From positions 1 to 49,427 of the forward strand of contig CANHJG010000026.1 in NCBI GenBank assembly GCA_947461205.1: DNA of 49,427 bases, read 5' to 3'. The first letter of the stretch is position 1. Each line of letters starts with the position of its first letter. This document shows positions 14,876-23,414 of the stretch, in pieces. A model generated the notes under the pieces. It searched no databases and was not told the origin of the DNA. It was given only the letters and a program-made list of their open reading frames with translations. The stretch is from Opitutia bacterium. GTDB taxonomy: Bacteria; Verrucomicrobiota; Verrucomicrobiia; Opitutales; Opitutaceae. The position numbers and the translations under genes are program-made.

Positions 14876-17035
14876 ATGCACTTTCTCACGATGACGACCA
14901 CCGCACCCACCTTGCCTCGTTTGCTCGCCCTCGCGGCGCTCCCGCTCGGCTTCGCCGCCGCCGCGCTCGCCCAGACCGCGACCACTCCCAGCTACCTGCC
15001 GCCGAAAGAGGAAACCGTACTCCTCGAAAAATTCCAGGTGCGCGACCAGCGCGAAACATCCTACGCCAGCCGCCGCAGCAACACCGCCACCAAGACCGAC
15101 ACCGCCCTCATCGACGTCCCCCACTCCCTCACCGTCGTCACCCGCGAACTCATCGACGACCAGGCCATGCACAGTATCGGCGACGTCACCCGCTACGTGC
15201 CCGGCGCCGGCCTCGCCCAGGGCGAGGGCAACCGCGACACGCCCGTCCTCCGCGGCAACGCCACCACCGCCGACTTCTTCGTCGATGGCGTCCGCGACGA
15301 CGTCCAATACTTCCGCGACCTCTACACCGTCGACCGCGTCGAAGTTCTCAAAGGCGCGAACGCGATGATCTTTGGCCGCGGCGGCTCGGGGGGGCTCATC
15401 AACCGCGTCACCAAGCAGGCCAACGGCACCCCGACCCGCGAACTCGCCGTCACCGCGGGCTCGTGGGATCAGTATCGCGCCACCCTCGACCTCGGCGCCG
15501 CGGCCACGCCCGCCCTCGCCTACCGCGTCACCGCCCTCTTCGAAGATTCCGCCAGCTACCGTGACGGCGTTACGCTCCGCCGCTTCGGCCTCAATCCCTC
15601 CCTTGCCTGGCGCATCGCCCCGCAGACCACGCTCCGCGCCGGCGTCGAACATTTCCACGACGAGCGCACGGCCGACCGCGGCGTGTCCTCCTTTCAAGGC
15701 GGGCCGGTGCCCACCGCCGCCTCCACCTTCTTCGGCGATCCCGCGCAAAGCCCCACCCGCGCCACGGTCAATACCGCCTACGCCGTCCTCGACCACCGTT
15801 TCGCCCACCGCCTCACGCTGCGCAACCACACCCGGTTCGGTCGCTACGACAAATTCTATCAAAACGTCTTCCCCGGCGCCGTGAACGCCGCCGGCACCGC
15901 CGTCGCCCTCTCCGCCTACAACAACGCCACCGACCGCGACAATCTCTTCAACCAGACCGACCTCGTCGTCCCGCTCGCCACCGGCTCAGTCCGGCACCAA
16001 ATCCTCGCCGGCCTCGAACTCGCCCGTCAGGCCACCGACAACCGCCGGCTCACCGGCTATTTCCCCTCGCTCAGCCCGACGACCACCTCCCTCACTGTCC
16101 CGCTCGCCACCCCGCGCACGCAACTCCCTGTCACGTTCCTTCCGGGCGCCACGGATGCCCACAACCACGGCATCGCCCACACCGCCGCGATTTACGCACA
16201 GGACCAGATCACGCTCCTGCCGCAGCTCCAGGCCCTCGCCGGTGTCCGCCTCGAATCCTTCACCGTCGATTTCCTCGACCGCCGCACCGGCGCCACCGTC
16301 GCGAACACTGACCAGCTCGTCTCCCCGCGCGCCGGCCTGATCTACAAACCCGCCGACCACCTCGCCGTCTATGCGAGCTACAGCCCGTCCTTCGTGCCTC
16401 GCGCCGGCGAACAGTTGTCGTCCCTCAGCCTCACCACCCGCGCCCTCGCTCCGGAAAAATTTTCCAACTACGAGCTCGGCGTGAAATGGGATTTCCACCC
16501 CGACCTCGCCTTCACCGCCGCCACCTACCGCCTCGACCGTCGCAACGTCGCCGTCAGCGATCCCGCCGATCCGACCAAATCCCTCCTCGTCGACGGCCAA
16601 CGCGGCAACGGCCTCGAACTCGGGCTCACCGGCCGCCTCACCCGCAACTGGAGCGTGGTCGGCGGCTACGCGTATCAGGACGGCACCCTCCGCGCGACGC
16701 AGTCCGCCACCGTCGTCGCCGGCGCCCGCCTCGCCCAACTCCCGCGCCACACCTTCTCCCTCTGGAATCGCTACGACTGCAACGCCCGGTGGGGCCTCGG
16801 CCTCGGCACCCTCTACCGCGACGCACTCTTCGCGTCCACCGACAACACGGTCCGACTCCCCGGCTTCGTCCGCTTCGACGCCGCGCTCTTCTATCGGTTC
16901 AACGCCCGCATGCGCGGCCAGCTCAACGTCGAAAACCTCCTCGACCGCGCCTACTATTCCTCCGCGCACAGCAATACCAACCTCACCCCGGGTTCGCCGC
17001 GCACCCTCCGGCTGGGTGTGACCACGAAGTTCTGA
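14876..17035 (+). CDS. TonB-dependent siderophore-type receptor
   Basis: A 719-residue outer-membrane receptor. A signal peptide (to about residue 35, ending ALAQ) is followed by a plug domain with the siderophore-receptor pattern LIDVPHSLTVVTRELIDDQ, VLRGNATTADFFVDGVRDD and VEVLKGANAMIFGRGGSGG, then a beta-barrel that ends in Phe as outer-membrane proteins do. Uptake of a ferric siderophore or similar chelate, powered by TonB-ExbBD, is the expected role. An alternative ATG lies five codons later. No regulator or transporter partner is adjacent; the downstream neighbour is a broken multicopper oxidase. Confidence 0.92.
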   Translation: MHFLTMTTTAPTLPRLLALAALPLGFAAAALAQTATTPSYLPPKEETVLLEKFQVRDQRETSYASRRSNTATKTDTALIDVPHSLTVVTRELIDDQAMHSIGDVTRYVPGAGLAQGEGNRDTPVLRGNATTADFFVDGVRDDVQYFRDLYTVDRVEVLKGANAMIFGRGGSGGLINRVTKQANGTPTRELAVTAGSWDQYRATLDLGAAATPALAYRVTALFEDSASYRDGVTLRRFGLNPSLAWRIAPQTTLRAGVEHFHDERTADRGVSSFQGGPVPTAASTFFGDPAQSPTRATVNTAYAVLDHRFAHRLTLRNHTRFGRYDKFYQNVFPGAVNAAGTAVALSAYNNATDRDNLFNQTDLVVPLATGSVRHQILAGLELARQATDNRRLTGYFPSLSPTTTSLTVPLATPRTQLPVTFLPGATDAHNHGIAHTAAIYAQDQITLLPQLQALAGVRLESFTVDFLDRRTGATVANTDQLVSPRAGLIYKPADHLAVYASYSPSFVPRAGEQLSSLSLTTRALAPEKFSNYELGVKWDFHPDLAFTAATYRLDRRNVAVSDPADPTKSLLVDGQRGNGLELGLTGRLTRNWSVVGGYAYQDGTLRATQSATVVAGARLAQLPRHTFSLWNRYDCNARWGLGLGTLYRDALFASTDNTVRLPGFVRFDAALFYRFNARMRGQLNVENLLDRAYYSSAHSNTNLTPGSPRTLRLGVTTKF

Positions 17036-17121
17036 TCCCGCCGCGCAGCCCGGGTCGCCCTCGACACCGGCTCCACGACTGTCGTCTGGCACCCGCACTG
17101 CGCCGGCGCATTTTTGCTGCC

Positions 17122-18452
17122 ATGCATCTCCGCCTCTGGCCCGTCGCCGCCGCCTGCGCGCTCCTACCCTGCGCGCGCCGGCCGCCAGCGGCGACCAACC
17201 ACGCATCATCCGCCCCAACGTGACGGGGGTAACCGGCGACACCGGCGACACCTCCTTCGGCACCGCTCCCGGTCCGCTCAAAACCCGCCGCTCCTCCGTC
17301 GCCGCAGAAATCGTCCCGTGGGATTCCGCCCCGTCCGGCCATGACGACCTGTGCAGCTTAACCTTGCCAACCGCCGTCGTCGCCCACCGCTCCCGCACCA
17401 AGCTCCGTTAATTCCACTCCACCGACGCATCGTTCACCGTGCGCGCCCTCCCCCATCCCACCCTCGGCCTCGTCGGCCCGGTCTTGCGCGGCGGTGTCGG
17501 CGAATTCCTCGCCGTCACTTTCCTCCACCGCACCGCCCAACCCGTTTCGCTCCACCCGCACGGCGTCCGCTTCCACAAAGACAGCGAGGGCGCATTCTAC
17601 CGGCCCGATCCCGGCCGCGGCGCCGCCCTCGGCCCCGGCGCCAACTAAACCTAAGTCGGGCAGCTCGACGAGCGCTCCGCCCTCAACGCCCGGATTTTGG
17701 GCTGCCTTCCAGGCCTCGAAATTAACGAAGGCGAACGCACGCGCAGGTATCTTTTCGCCCTCGGCTCGGGGAGGTTTATCTCCCCACCGCCCACCGGCAC
17801 AGGCTCCGCGTAATCGAAGGCGACCTCCGTCGCACCGCCGTCGTCGAACTCCTCCCCGCCAGCCTGAAAATCGCCGATCGCCTGACCGACCATCCCGGCA
17901 CCTCGCTCCACCCTTACTCTGTCGCCGAACCCATGCGCGAAGGCATATCTGCCCGCCTACCCGTGCTGCCGCGCGCCGCGGTCGGCGTCAGTCGTGCGCC
18001 CGCCGATGCGTTTCTCGGTCTACCCGCCGCCCCCCCCATTCGATCCGCATCAATCCCGCCGAAGCTTTACGGCACCTCGCCGTCATGCCCGCCCGCGCCG
18101 AAGCGATCATCCTCGGCGTCATGCGCACCACGACGATTTCGCCTTCAACAGCCAGGCCGTGCGCCTCCGCCTCGCCGACCGCGAAACCACCGTCCAACTC
18201 AACGCAAACGGGATCGGCAAATCCGCGCAGTCGCGGCTGCGCAGCACCCACCCCGATGCGGCCGGTGTCGCCCGCGGCGGTCGACTCGATTGCGAGCTCG
18301 TATTCAGCGGCGCCGACGGGCTCGGCCGCCCCTCCTCCCCCGTCTCCGGCTCGCCGCCGGACCCAGTTCGCACCTTCCGGCTCGAACTCGAAATCGCCTC
18401 CACGCGCCACTCCGCCGCCATCCTCCCCGTCTCCCGCGTGGTCGACCGCTGA
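17122..18452 (+). pseudogene. Broken multicopper oxidase gene
   Basis: Pieces of a hephaestin-like multicopper oxidase lie in order in shifting frames. After a signal-like start (MHLRLWPVAAACALL) come AAEIVPWDSAPSG, an in-frame stop near 17409, then GLVGPVLRGGVGEF, LHPHGVRFHKDSEGAFY (17520-17590) and GCLPGLEINEGERTRRYLF (17698-17757), a frameshift, TAHRHRLRVIEGDLRRTAVV and VAEPMREG. The final copper-ligand block, normally like FHCHVAEHMREG, has lost its His/Cys ligands here (LHPYSVAEP). At least four disruptions and a deletion of the central domains are visible. The region 18000-18452 may be the protein's C-terminal extension. A secreted copper or iron oxidase would fit beside the siderophore receptor. 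Confidence 0.75.
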
Positions 18453-18561
18453 GCTGCGCCGGCCCCCGGGCGCCATGACCTGCGCTTCACGGCCCGGCGG
18501 CGCGCCCTGCGCTCGTAGCCGGGGCATGGCCGCACCTTACCGCACCTGCCAGTCTCCGGCC

Positions 18562-18815
18562 ATGAGCATCAATTTAGCCCCGGCCGCCCCGCGGCCCGGT
18601 GGGTCCGCTACGCCTGCGCCCTCTGGGCCCGATCCGCCGCCGTATCCGCGTTTTCCCTTCACTTCGTCATCACCCACGATGACGGCTTCCCAGCGAAAAA
18701 TCTCCGGGCGCTGTTCGCCGCGCTCAGGGCCGCCGGGCACGACGTCATTTTGAGCGCGCCCTGTTCCGATCGACGCGGCAGGTCAGCCCCGTTGGGCTCG
18801 GCCCCGGCGGCGACC
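18562..18815 (+). pseudogene. SurE-like N-terminal remnant
   Basis: One frame reads a signal-like stretch and then HFVITHDDGFPAKNLRALF, followed by AALRAAGHDVILSAP. This is the nucleotide-phosphatase SurE pattern, in which the NDDG metal site is usual; here Asn is His. The ATG at 18562 is in a different frame from this segment. The remaining SurE domain, including the later metal-binding residues, is absent, and the same frame continues into unrelated sequence. Confidence 0.6.
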
Positions 18816-19151
18816 AATCTGATGCTGACCCATCGCTCGATCCGCGGCTAGGGCGGCACGGGCAGCGCCTGGCCGATCGCCGGCTTCGTCGTCTCAGGCA
18901 CCGTCGCCAAAACCCTGCACCTGCGCGCCAACGGTCCCGCCTTGGCTGGATTCGGCGTCGCCGACGCCCTCGCCGAACCGATAATCGAACGGTCGAGCGA
19001 CACCCACCGCCTCGGCGCCACCCACGACAACGGGAGCGACGACCCGGTCAACGCCTCCGCCCTCGCGGCCGCGTCCGCCCGGTTTCCCGCCACCGCACAA
19101 CTCCCGACCGCCCCGTCGGGCATCCGCAATTTTCCTCCGCGCCCGCGTTGA
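18816..19151 (+). pseudogene. Remnant of an Opitutaceae C-terminal secreted-protein domain
   Basis: In the same frame as the SurE remnant, after a TAG at 18849, the sequence reads IAGFVVSGTVAKTLHLRANG, then PALAGFGVADALAEP, a degraded NDDWG-like segment and ASALAAASARF. I recognise this from a repeated domain near the C-terminus of many secreted Opitutaceae proteins (pattern: IAGFVISG, VLVRASGPTL, FGV.GALADP). It is truncated by a TGA at 19149. It appears fused to the SurE piece by deletion. Confidence 0.55.
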
Positions 19152-19186
19152 CGTCGCCGCTGCTTTCCCAACCGTCGGCGCCCCTC

Positions 19187-20311
19187 ATGCCCTCCCCCGA
19201 CTCCGCCACTCCTCCCGATGCCGCCGCGTGGCTCACCCGCGCCCAGTCCCTCGAAGCGGAGGCCACCCCCGACGCGCTCGCCTCGGCCGCGCACGCCTAC
19301 GAGTGCGCGATCACCCTGCTCCGCGCCCGCCCGTCCACCGCTCCCGCCCTCCGCCGCGACCTCGCTCTCGCCCACCTCAATCACGGCAACGCCCTGCAAA
19401 AACTCGCTACCCCCGCTTCGCTCCCCGCCGCCGTTGCCGCCTACGACGCCGCAGTCGCCCTCCTCGCCTCGCCCGATCTCGCCGCCGACCCGGCCGCCCA
19501 AAACACCCTCGGTGCCGCCTGGATCAACCGCGGTCATGCCCTCCACCGTCAGGCCACCCCCGATACACTCGCCGCGGCGGTCGATTCCCACCGCGCCGCC
19601 ATCGCCGTTCTCGCGGCCCTCCCGCTCCACCCCTCCGCCACCACGTCCCCCGAAGCTGCGTTCAATCATCGCCTCAACCTCGCCGGCGCCTGGACGAACC
19701 TCGCCACCACGCTCCTCGACTTCGGTTCGGCCCCCGGCCGTTACACCGCCGTCCGCGATGCCACCACGCAGTCGCTCGATCTCCTCGCCCTCGACGACCT
19801 GCCCCGCGCCCACCCGGCCGCCGCCGAACTTTCCCTCCTCGCCCGCCGCACCCGCTGCGACGCCCTCGGCCACCTCATCTTTGCCGTGTCCGATCCGGTG
19901 CTCGCCCGCGATCTTTCCGACGAAGCCGGCGACATCGTCGACGACGGGCTCGCCCTCGTCCGCCACTGGGAACAGCGCAGTGTGCCCCATTTTCGCCCGC
20001 TCGCCGCACAGCTCTACCACTTCGGCGCCCAACTCTACCGCCTGCACCAGCCGCACTTTCTCGCCGAGTTCCTGCTCGAGCATCTCGACCCCGCGCAATC
20101 CCCCGGCGCCAGCCCGGATGATCGCACCCTCCACGCCATCGCCGACGACGCCGTCGCCACGGCCCTTCGCACGCTCCGCGCCCCGCGCCTCATCCACGCC
20201 GACGATCCCGCCACGCAGCGCCAGGTCGAAACCCTCCGCTCGCTCCAAGCCGCCGAACAAAGTCTCGCCGCTCTCCGGCGCGCCCACCTCCCGGACACGC
20301 CCGCCGCCTGA
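19187..20311 (+). CDS. TPR-like repeat protein
   Basis: A 374-residue Ala-rich helical protein with tetratricopeptide-like units, for example AAHAYECAITLLRAR, AVAAYDAAVALLASP and AVDSHRAAIAVLAAL at about 45-150, with repeated LAHLNHGNALQ/AWINRGHALH helices between them. No signal peptide or enzyme motif is seen, so a cytoplasmic scaffold or binding role is the most that can be said. The ATG at 19187 is preferred to the TTG at 19148, which lies in the remnant upstream. It is an intact, well-composed frame between two decayed stretches. Confidence 0.75.
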   Translation: MPSPDSATPPDAAAWLTRAQSLEAEATPDALASAAHAYECAITLLRARPSTAPALRRDLALAHLNHGNALQKLATPASLPAAVAAYDAAVALLASPDLAADPAAQNTLGAAWINRGHALHRQATPDTLAAAVDSHRAAIAVLAALPLHPSATTSPEAAFNHRLNLAGAWTNLATTLLDFGSAPGRYTAVRDATTQSLDLLALDDLPRAHPAAAELSLLARRTRCDALGHLIFAVSDPVLARDLSDEAGDIVDDGLALVRHWEQRSVPHFRPLAAQLYHFGAQLYRLHQPHFLAEFLLEHLDPAQSPGASPDDRTLHAIADDAVATALRTLRAPRLIHADDPATQRQVETLRSLQAAEQSLAALRRAHLPDTPAA

Positions 20312-20335
20312 TTTCAGCCGTCCTCATAATCCTCG

Positions 20336-20440
20336 GACAAGAACCGCAAGGCAGCCTGCGGCGCCGGCAACGTCGTCCGCACCCAGATCATCTCCGTCCC
20401 CGAACCGTCCGCTTCTACGCTCATGGGCCTCGGCCTATAG
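20336..20440 (+). pseudogene. PEP-CTERM tail remnant
   Basis: An isolated 34-codon stretch reads VPEPSASTLMGLGL and then stops at TAG. VPEPS followed by a Leu/Gly-rich membrane segment is the PEP-CTERM sorting signal recognised by exosortase; the membrane segment is cut short and the Arg cluster is missing. No upstream coding region is preserved. Confidence 0.5.
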
Positions 20441-20845
20441 TCATGCCCGCGGCCGCCCGTCGCCGCCGGAATTTCTGAGCCGCGCGCAACCCCGCCCGAC
20501 GCCTCCCCTCCCACCGGCGCCAGCGACAAACGCGTCACACGTTGGGTTACCGCCCCTCACAACTCGTGAAAATTCGCCTCGCCGCCCGACTCGCGCGCCT
20601 CACCCTCGACCCCGGCGCCCGCTCCCTCCCCTTCACCTCCGCCCACGGCCTCGCCTTCCTCCCCCTGCCCGCTCTCGCGATCCACGCCATCCTCTCCATC
20701 GCCCCCTGACCCGCGGTTATCCTTGCGACGAACGCAGCAACGCAGCAATCCCTCAGCCTCCCCCCTCCTCACGCCGCGCGCCCCGCGCCCTCCCGTTTTC
20801 CCCCTTCCCCCTCTCCTTCGCTCCCGCTTCCTCTCCGTCTCCCTC
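20441..20845. other. Gap before the Gfo/Idh/MocA gene
   Basis: About 400 bases. A GTG-started frame at 20566-20709 (47 codons, hydrophobic) is the only other candidate; it has no recognised relatives and I do not call it. The final 100 bases are strongly pyrimidine-rich on the plus strand. Confidence 0.35.
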
Positions 20846-22189
20846 ATGCAAAACACCCGCCGCCAGTTCCTCCAAAACTCCGCCGTCTTCCTCGCCGCCC
20901 CGTTCATTCTCCCGAGCCGCGTTTGGTCGCAGACCACCGCCCCCGGCAAGCGCCTCACCCTCGGCTGCATCGGCATGGGCAAACAAATGGGCGGCCACCT
21001 CGGCAGCTTCATCAACCGCGACGACGTCGAGGTCCTCGCCGTGTGCGACGTCGACACCACCCGCCGCCTCCACGCCCAGAAACGCGTCGACGACGCCTAC
21101 ACGAAAAAAGCCGGCCAGACCTACCGCGCGTGCGAGGCCTATAACGATTTCCGCGAGGTGCTCGCCCGCAAAGATATCGACGCCGTCGTCATCGCCACCC
21201 CCGACCACTGGCACGCCTACATCGCCATCGCCGCCGTCCGAGCCGGTAAAGATGTCTACTGCGAAAAGCCCCTCACCTATAACATCCACGAGGCCGTCCA
21301 ACTCGTGAAGGAGACCCGCAAAGCCAACCGCGTTTTCCAGACCGGCTCCCAACAGCGCTCCTCCAAGGAATTCCGCGTCGCCTGCGAACTCGTCCGCAAC
21401 GGCGTCCTCGGCCGCGTCAATTCCATCCACGTCTCCTTCGGCGATCCCGCCACCCCCTACGCCCAACCCGCCGCCGAGCTGGAGCCCGGCCTCGACTGGG
21501 ACCGCTGGTGCGGCCCCGGTCCGCTCGTCGCCTACAGCCCGTTTCTCTGCCCGCGCGGCCTCCACACGAATTTCCCCGACTGGCGCAAGACCTGGGAATT
21601 CGGCGGCGGCATGATCACCGACTGGGGCGCCCACCATATCGACATCTCGCAATGGGCCCTCGGCATGGACGGCTCCGGCCCCGTCGAGATCCGCGCCCCG
21701 AAAAACTGGGAGACCGCTAAGCGCGGCGCCCAACTCGTCTACGCCGACGGCACCATCCTCACGCACGTCAAAGGCAAAGGCGTTTCCTTCTACGGCACCC
21801 TCGGCGAATGCCACGTCAACCGCGGCAAATTCGAACTCATCATGGACGGCAAGACCGTCCACAAATTCTGGGACAAGGAAGTCGACAAAACCACGTCGAT
21901 GGAACGCGAAGTCGTCCTCACCGAGCGCGAATTTCTCGCCGACGCGAAGATCAAGCTCACCGCGCCCAAGAGCCACCTCCAAAACTTCCTCGACTGTGTG
22001 CAGTCGCGCGAGACGCCCATCGCCGACGTCGCCATCGGCGCGAGTACCGTCACCGCCTGCCACCTCATGAACTTCGCCTATCACTACGGCGCGAACGCGA
22101 AGTGGAGCCCCGAACGCAACAAATTCGCGAGCGGCGGCAGCAGCAAGTGGCTCACCCGCGAAAAATACCGCGCCGGCTGGGTGGTGTAG
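20846..22189 (+). CDS. Exported Gfo/Idh/MocA family oxidoreductase
   Basis: A 447-residue NAD(P)-dependent oxidoreductase with an N-terminal twin-arginine signal (TRRQFLQNSAVFLAAPF). The Rossmann start is GCIGMGKQMGGH; the conserved EKP of the family is in DVYCEKPLTYN, and a C-terminal GFO/IDH-type domain with DWGAHHIDISQWALG follows. Planctomycetota and Verrucomicrobiota carry many such Tat-exported members, presumed to act on sugars, but the substrate is unknown. The ATG at 20846 is chosen because the signal sequence begins there. It precedes nagZ by 95 bases and a palindromic repeat; a link to amino-sugar metabolism is only suggested by position. Confidence 0.9.
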   Translation: MQNTRRQFLQNSAVFLAAPFILPSRVWSQTTAPGKRLTLGCIGMGKQMGGHLGSFINRDDVEVLAVCDVDTTRRLHAQKRVDDAYTKKAGQTYRACEAYNDFREVLARKDIDAVVIATPDHWHAYIAIAAVRAGKDVYCEKPLTYNIHEAVQLVKETRKANRVFQTGSQQRSSKEFRVACELVRNGVLGRVNSIHVSFGDPATPYAQPAAELEPGLDWDRWCGPGPLVAYSPFLCPRGLHTNFPDWRKTWEFGGGMITDWGAHHIDISQWALGMDGSGPVEIRAPKNWETAKRGAQLVYADGTILTHVKGKGVSFYGTLGECHVNRGKFELIMDGKTVHKFWDKEVDKTTSMEREVVLTEREFLADAKIKLTAPKSHLQNFLDCVQSRETPIADVAIGASTVTACHLMNFAYHYGANAKWSPERNKFASGGSSKWLTREKYRAGWVV

Positions 22190-22194
22190 GTCCG

Positions 22195-22222
22195 AACGGA
22201 GCGGCGGTTTCCCACCGCCGTC
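22195..22222. repeat. Palindromic intergenic repeat, copy 1
   Basis: A stem CGGCGGT (22202-22208) / ACCGCCG (22214-22220) lies just after the oxidoreductase stop. The surrounding 28 bases match those after the DUF1501 gene (35739-35766) at all but one position. It may act as a REP-type element; no T-run follows here. Confidence 0.6.
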
Positions 22223-22284
22223 AGCCCCGCCGCGCGCGCTCCCACCCTCCTTTCTCTTTCCCCTTTCTCTGTCGGGCGTCCGCC

Positions 22285-23379
22285 ATGTCCTCCTCCACTC
22301 CGTCCCACCCGCCCGCCGCGCCCACGCTCTCCGCCCTGACCCTCCGCGAAAAAATCGCCCAGCTCCTCAACGTCGGCTTCCGCGGCTGTCACCCCTCCGA
22401 GTGCGCCCTCGCCGTCCGCGACATCCGCGAGCACGGCGTCGGCGGCGTCATTCTCTTCGACCAGGAAATGGTCGACGGGTCCGCCGGCCGCCGTAACATC
22501 GAGTCTCCTCCGCAGGTCCGCGAACTCCTCGCGCACTTTCAATCGCACGCGCGCATTCCGCTCCTCACGTCCGTCGACCAGGAGGGCGGCCGGGTCAATC
22601 GCCTCAAAGCCGTCTACGGTTTCCCCGAAAGCACCGCGCACGAGGAACTCGGCCGCCTCGACGATTCCGCCACCACCTTCCGCCACGCCACCACCATCGC
22701 GCAGACTCTCGCCAGCGTCGGCTTCAACCTCAACCTCGCCCCCGTCGTCGACCTCGACGCTCACCCCGCCAATCCGATTATCAAGGGCAAGCGCCGCAGC
22801 TTTTCCGCCGATCCCGCGGCGGTCGCGCGCCACGCCGCCGACTACATCCGCGCCCACCGCGCTCAGGGCGTCCTCACCTGCCTGAAACATTTCCCCGGCC
22901 ACGGCAGCGCCACCGGCGACACCCACCTCGGCCTCGTCAACGTCACCGCCACGTGGACCGACCGGGAACTCATCCCCTTCCAACGCCTCATCGCCGCCGG
23001 TCTCTGCGACCTGATCATGAGCGCCCACGTCTTCAACGCGCACCTCGACCCTGAGCTCCCCGCCACTCTCTCCCGCGCCGTCATCACCGGGATTCTCCGC
23101 GAGCAACTCGGCTACACCGGCGTGATCACGAGCGACGACATGGAGATGAAAGCCATTTCCAGCCACTACGGCCTCGAGAACTCGCTCCCGCTCGCGATCA
23201 ACGCCGGCATCGACGTCCTCTGCTTCGGCAACAACCTCAGCTACCATCGCGACATCGCCGCCCGCGCCATCGACATCCTCGAACGCGCGGTGACCTCCGG
23301 CCACATCCCCGCATCCCGGATCGACGAATCCTGCACCCGGGTCCTCGCCCTCAAACGCCGCGCCGGTCTCCTTGCGTAG
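22285..23379 (+). CDS. nagZ: Beta-N-acetylglucosaminidase, glycoside hydrolase family 3
   Basis: A 364-residue single-domain GH3 enzyme of the NagZ type, which removes GlcNAc from muropeptides or chitin-derived sugars. It has the family KHFPGHG (201-207), the GDTHLG catalytic dyad (D212/H214) and the nucleophile region ITSDDMEM (D284/D285). No signal peptide is evident, which favours cytoplasmic muropeptide recycling. The ATG at 22285 is the first start after upstream sequence belonging to another gene's shadow. ampG follows after 35 bases, supporting import and hydrolysis of anhydro-muropeptides as its role. Confidence 0.9.
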   Translation: MSSSTPSHPPAAPTLSALTLREKIAQLLNVGFRGCHPSECALAVRDIREHGVGGVILFDQEMVDGSAGRRNIESPPQVRELLAHFQSHARIPLLTSVDQEGGRVNRLKAVYGFPESTAHEELGRLDDSATTFRHATTIAQTLASVGFNLNLAPVVDLDAHPANPIIKGKRRSFSADPAAVARHAADYIRAHRAQGVLTCLKHFPGHGSATGDTHLGLVNVTATWTDRELIPFQRLIAAGLCDLIMSAHVFNAHLDPELPATLSRAVITGILREQLGYTGVITSDDMEMKAISSHYGLENSLPLAINAGIDVLCFGNNLSYHRDIAARAIDILERAVTSGHIPASRIDESCTRVLALKRRAGLLA

Positions 23380-23414
23380 CGCAGCGCTTCCGCCCGCGCT
23401 CCCCCCCCCGCCTC

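Noticed and set aside
14187-14894. Plus-strand frame with a signal-like N-terminus
   Set aside because: It turns into Pro/Ser/Arg-rich sequence with no recognised family and overlaps the TonB receptor start.
20566-20709. 47-codon hydrophobic GTG-started frame
   Set aside because: No recognised relatives or Shine-Dalgarno; it sits in a decayed region.
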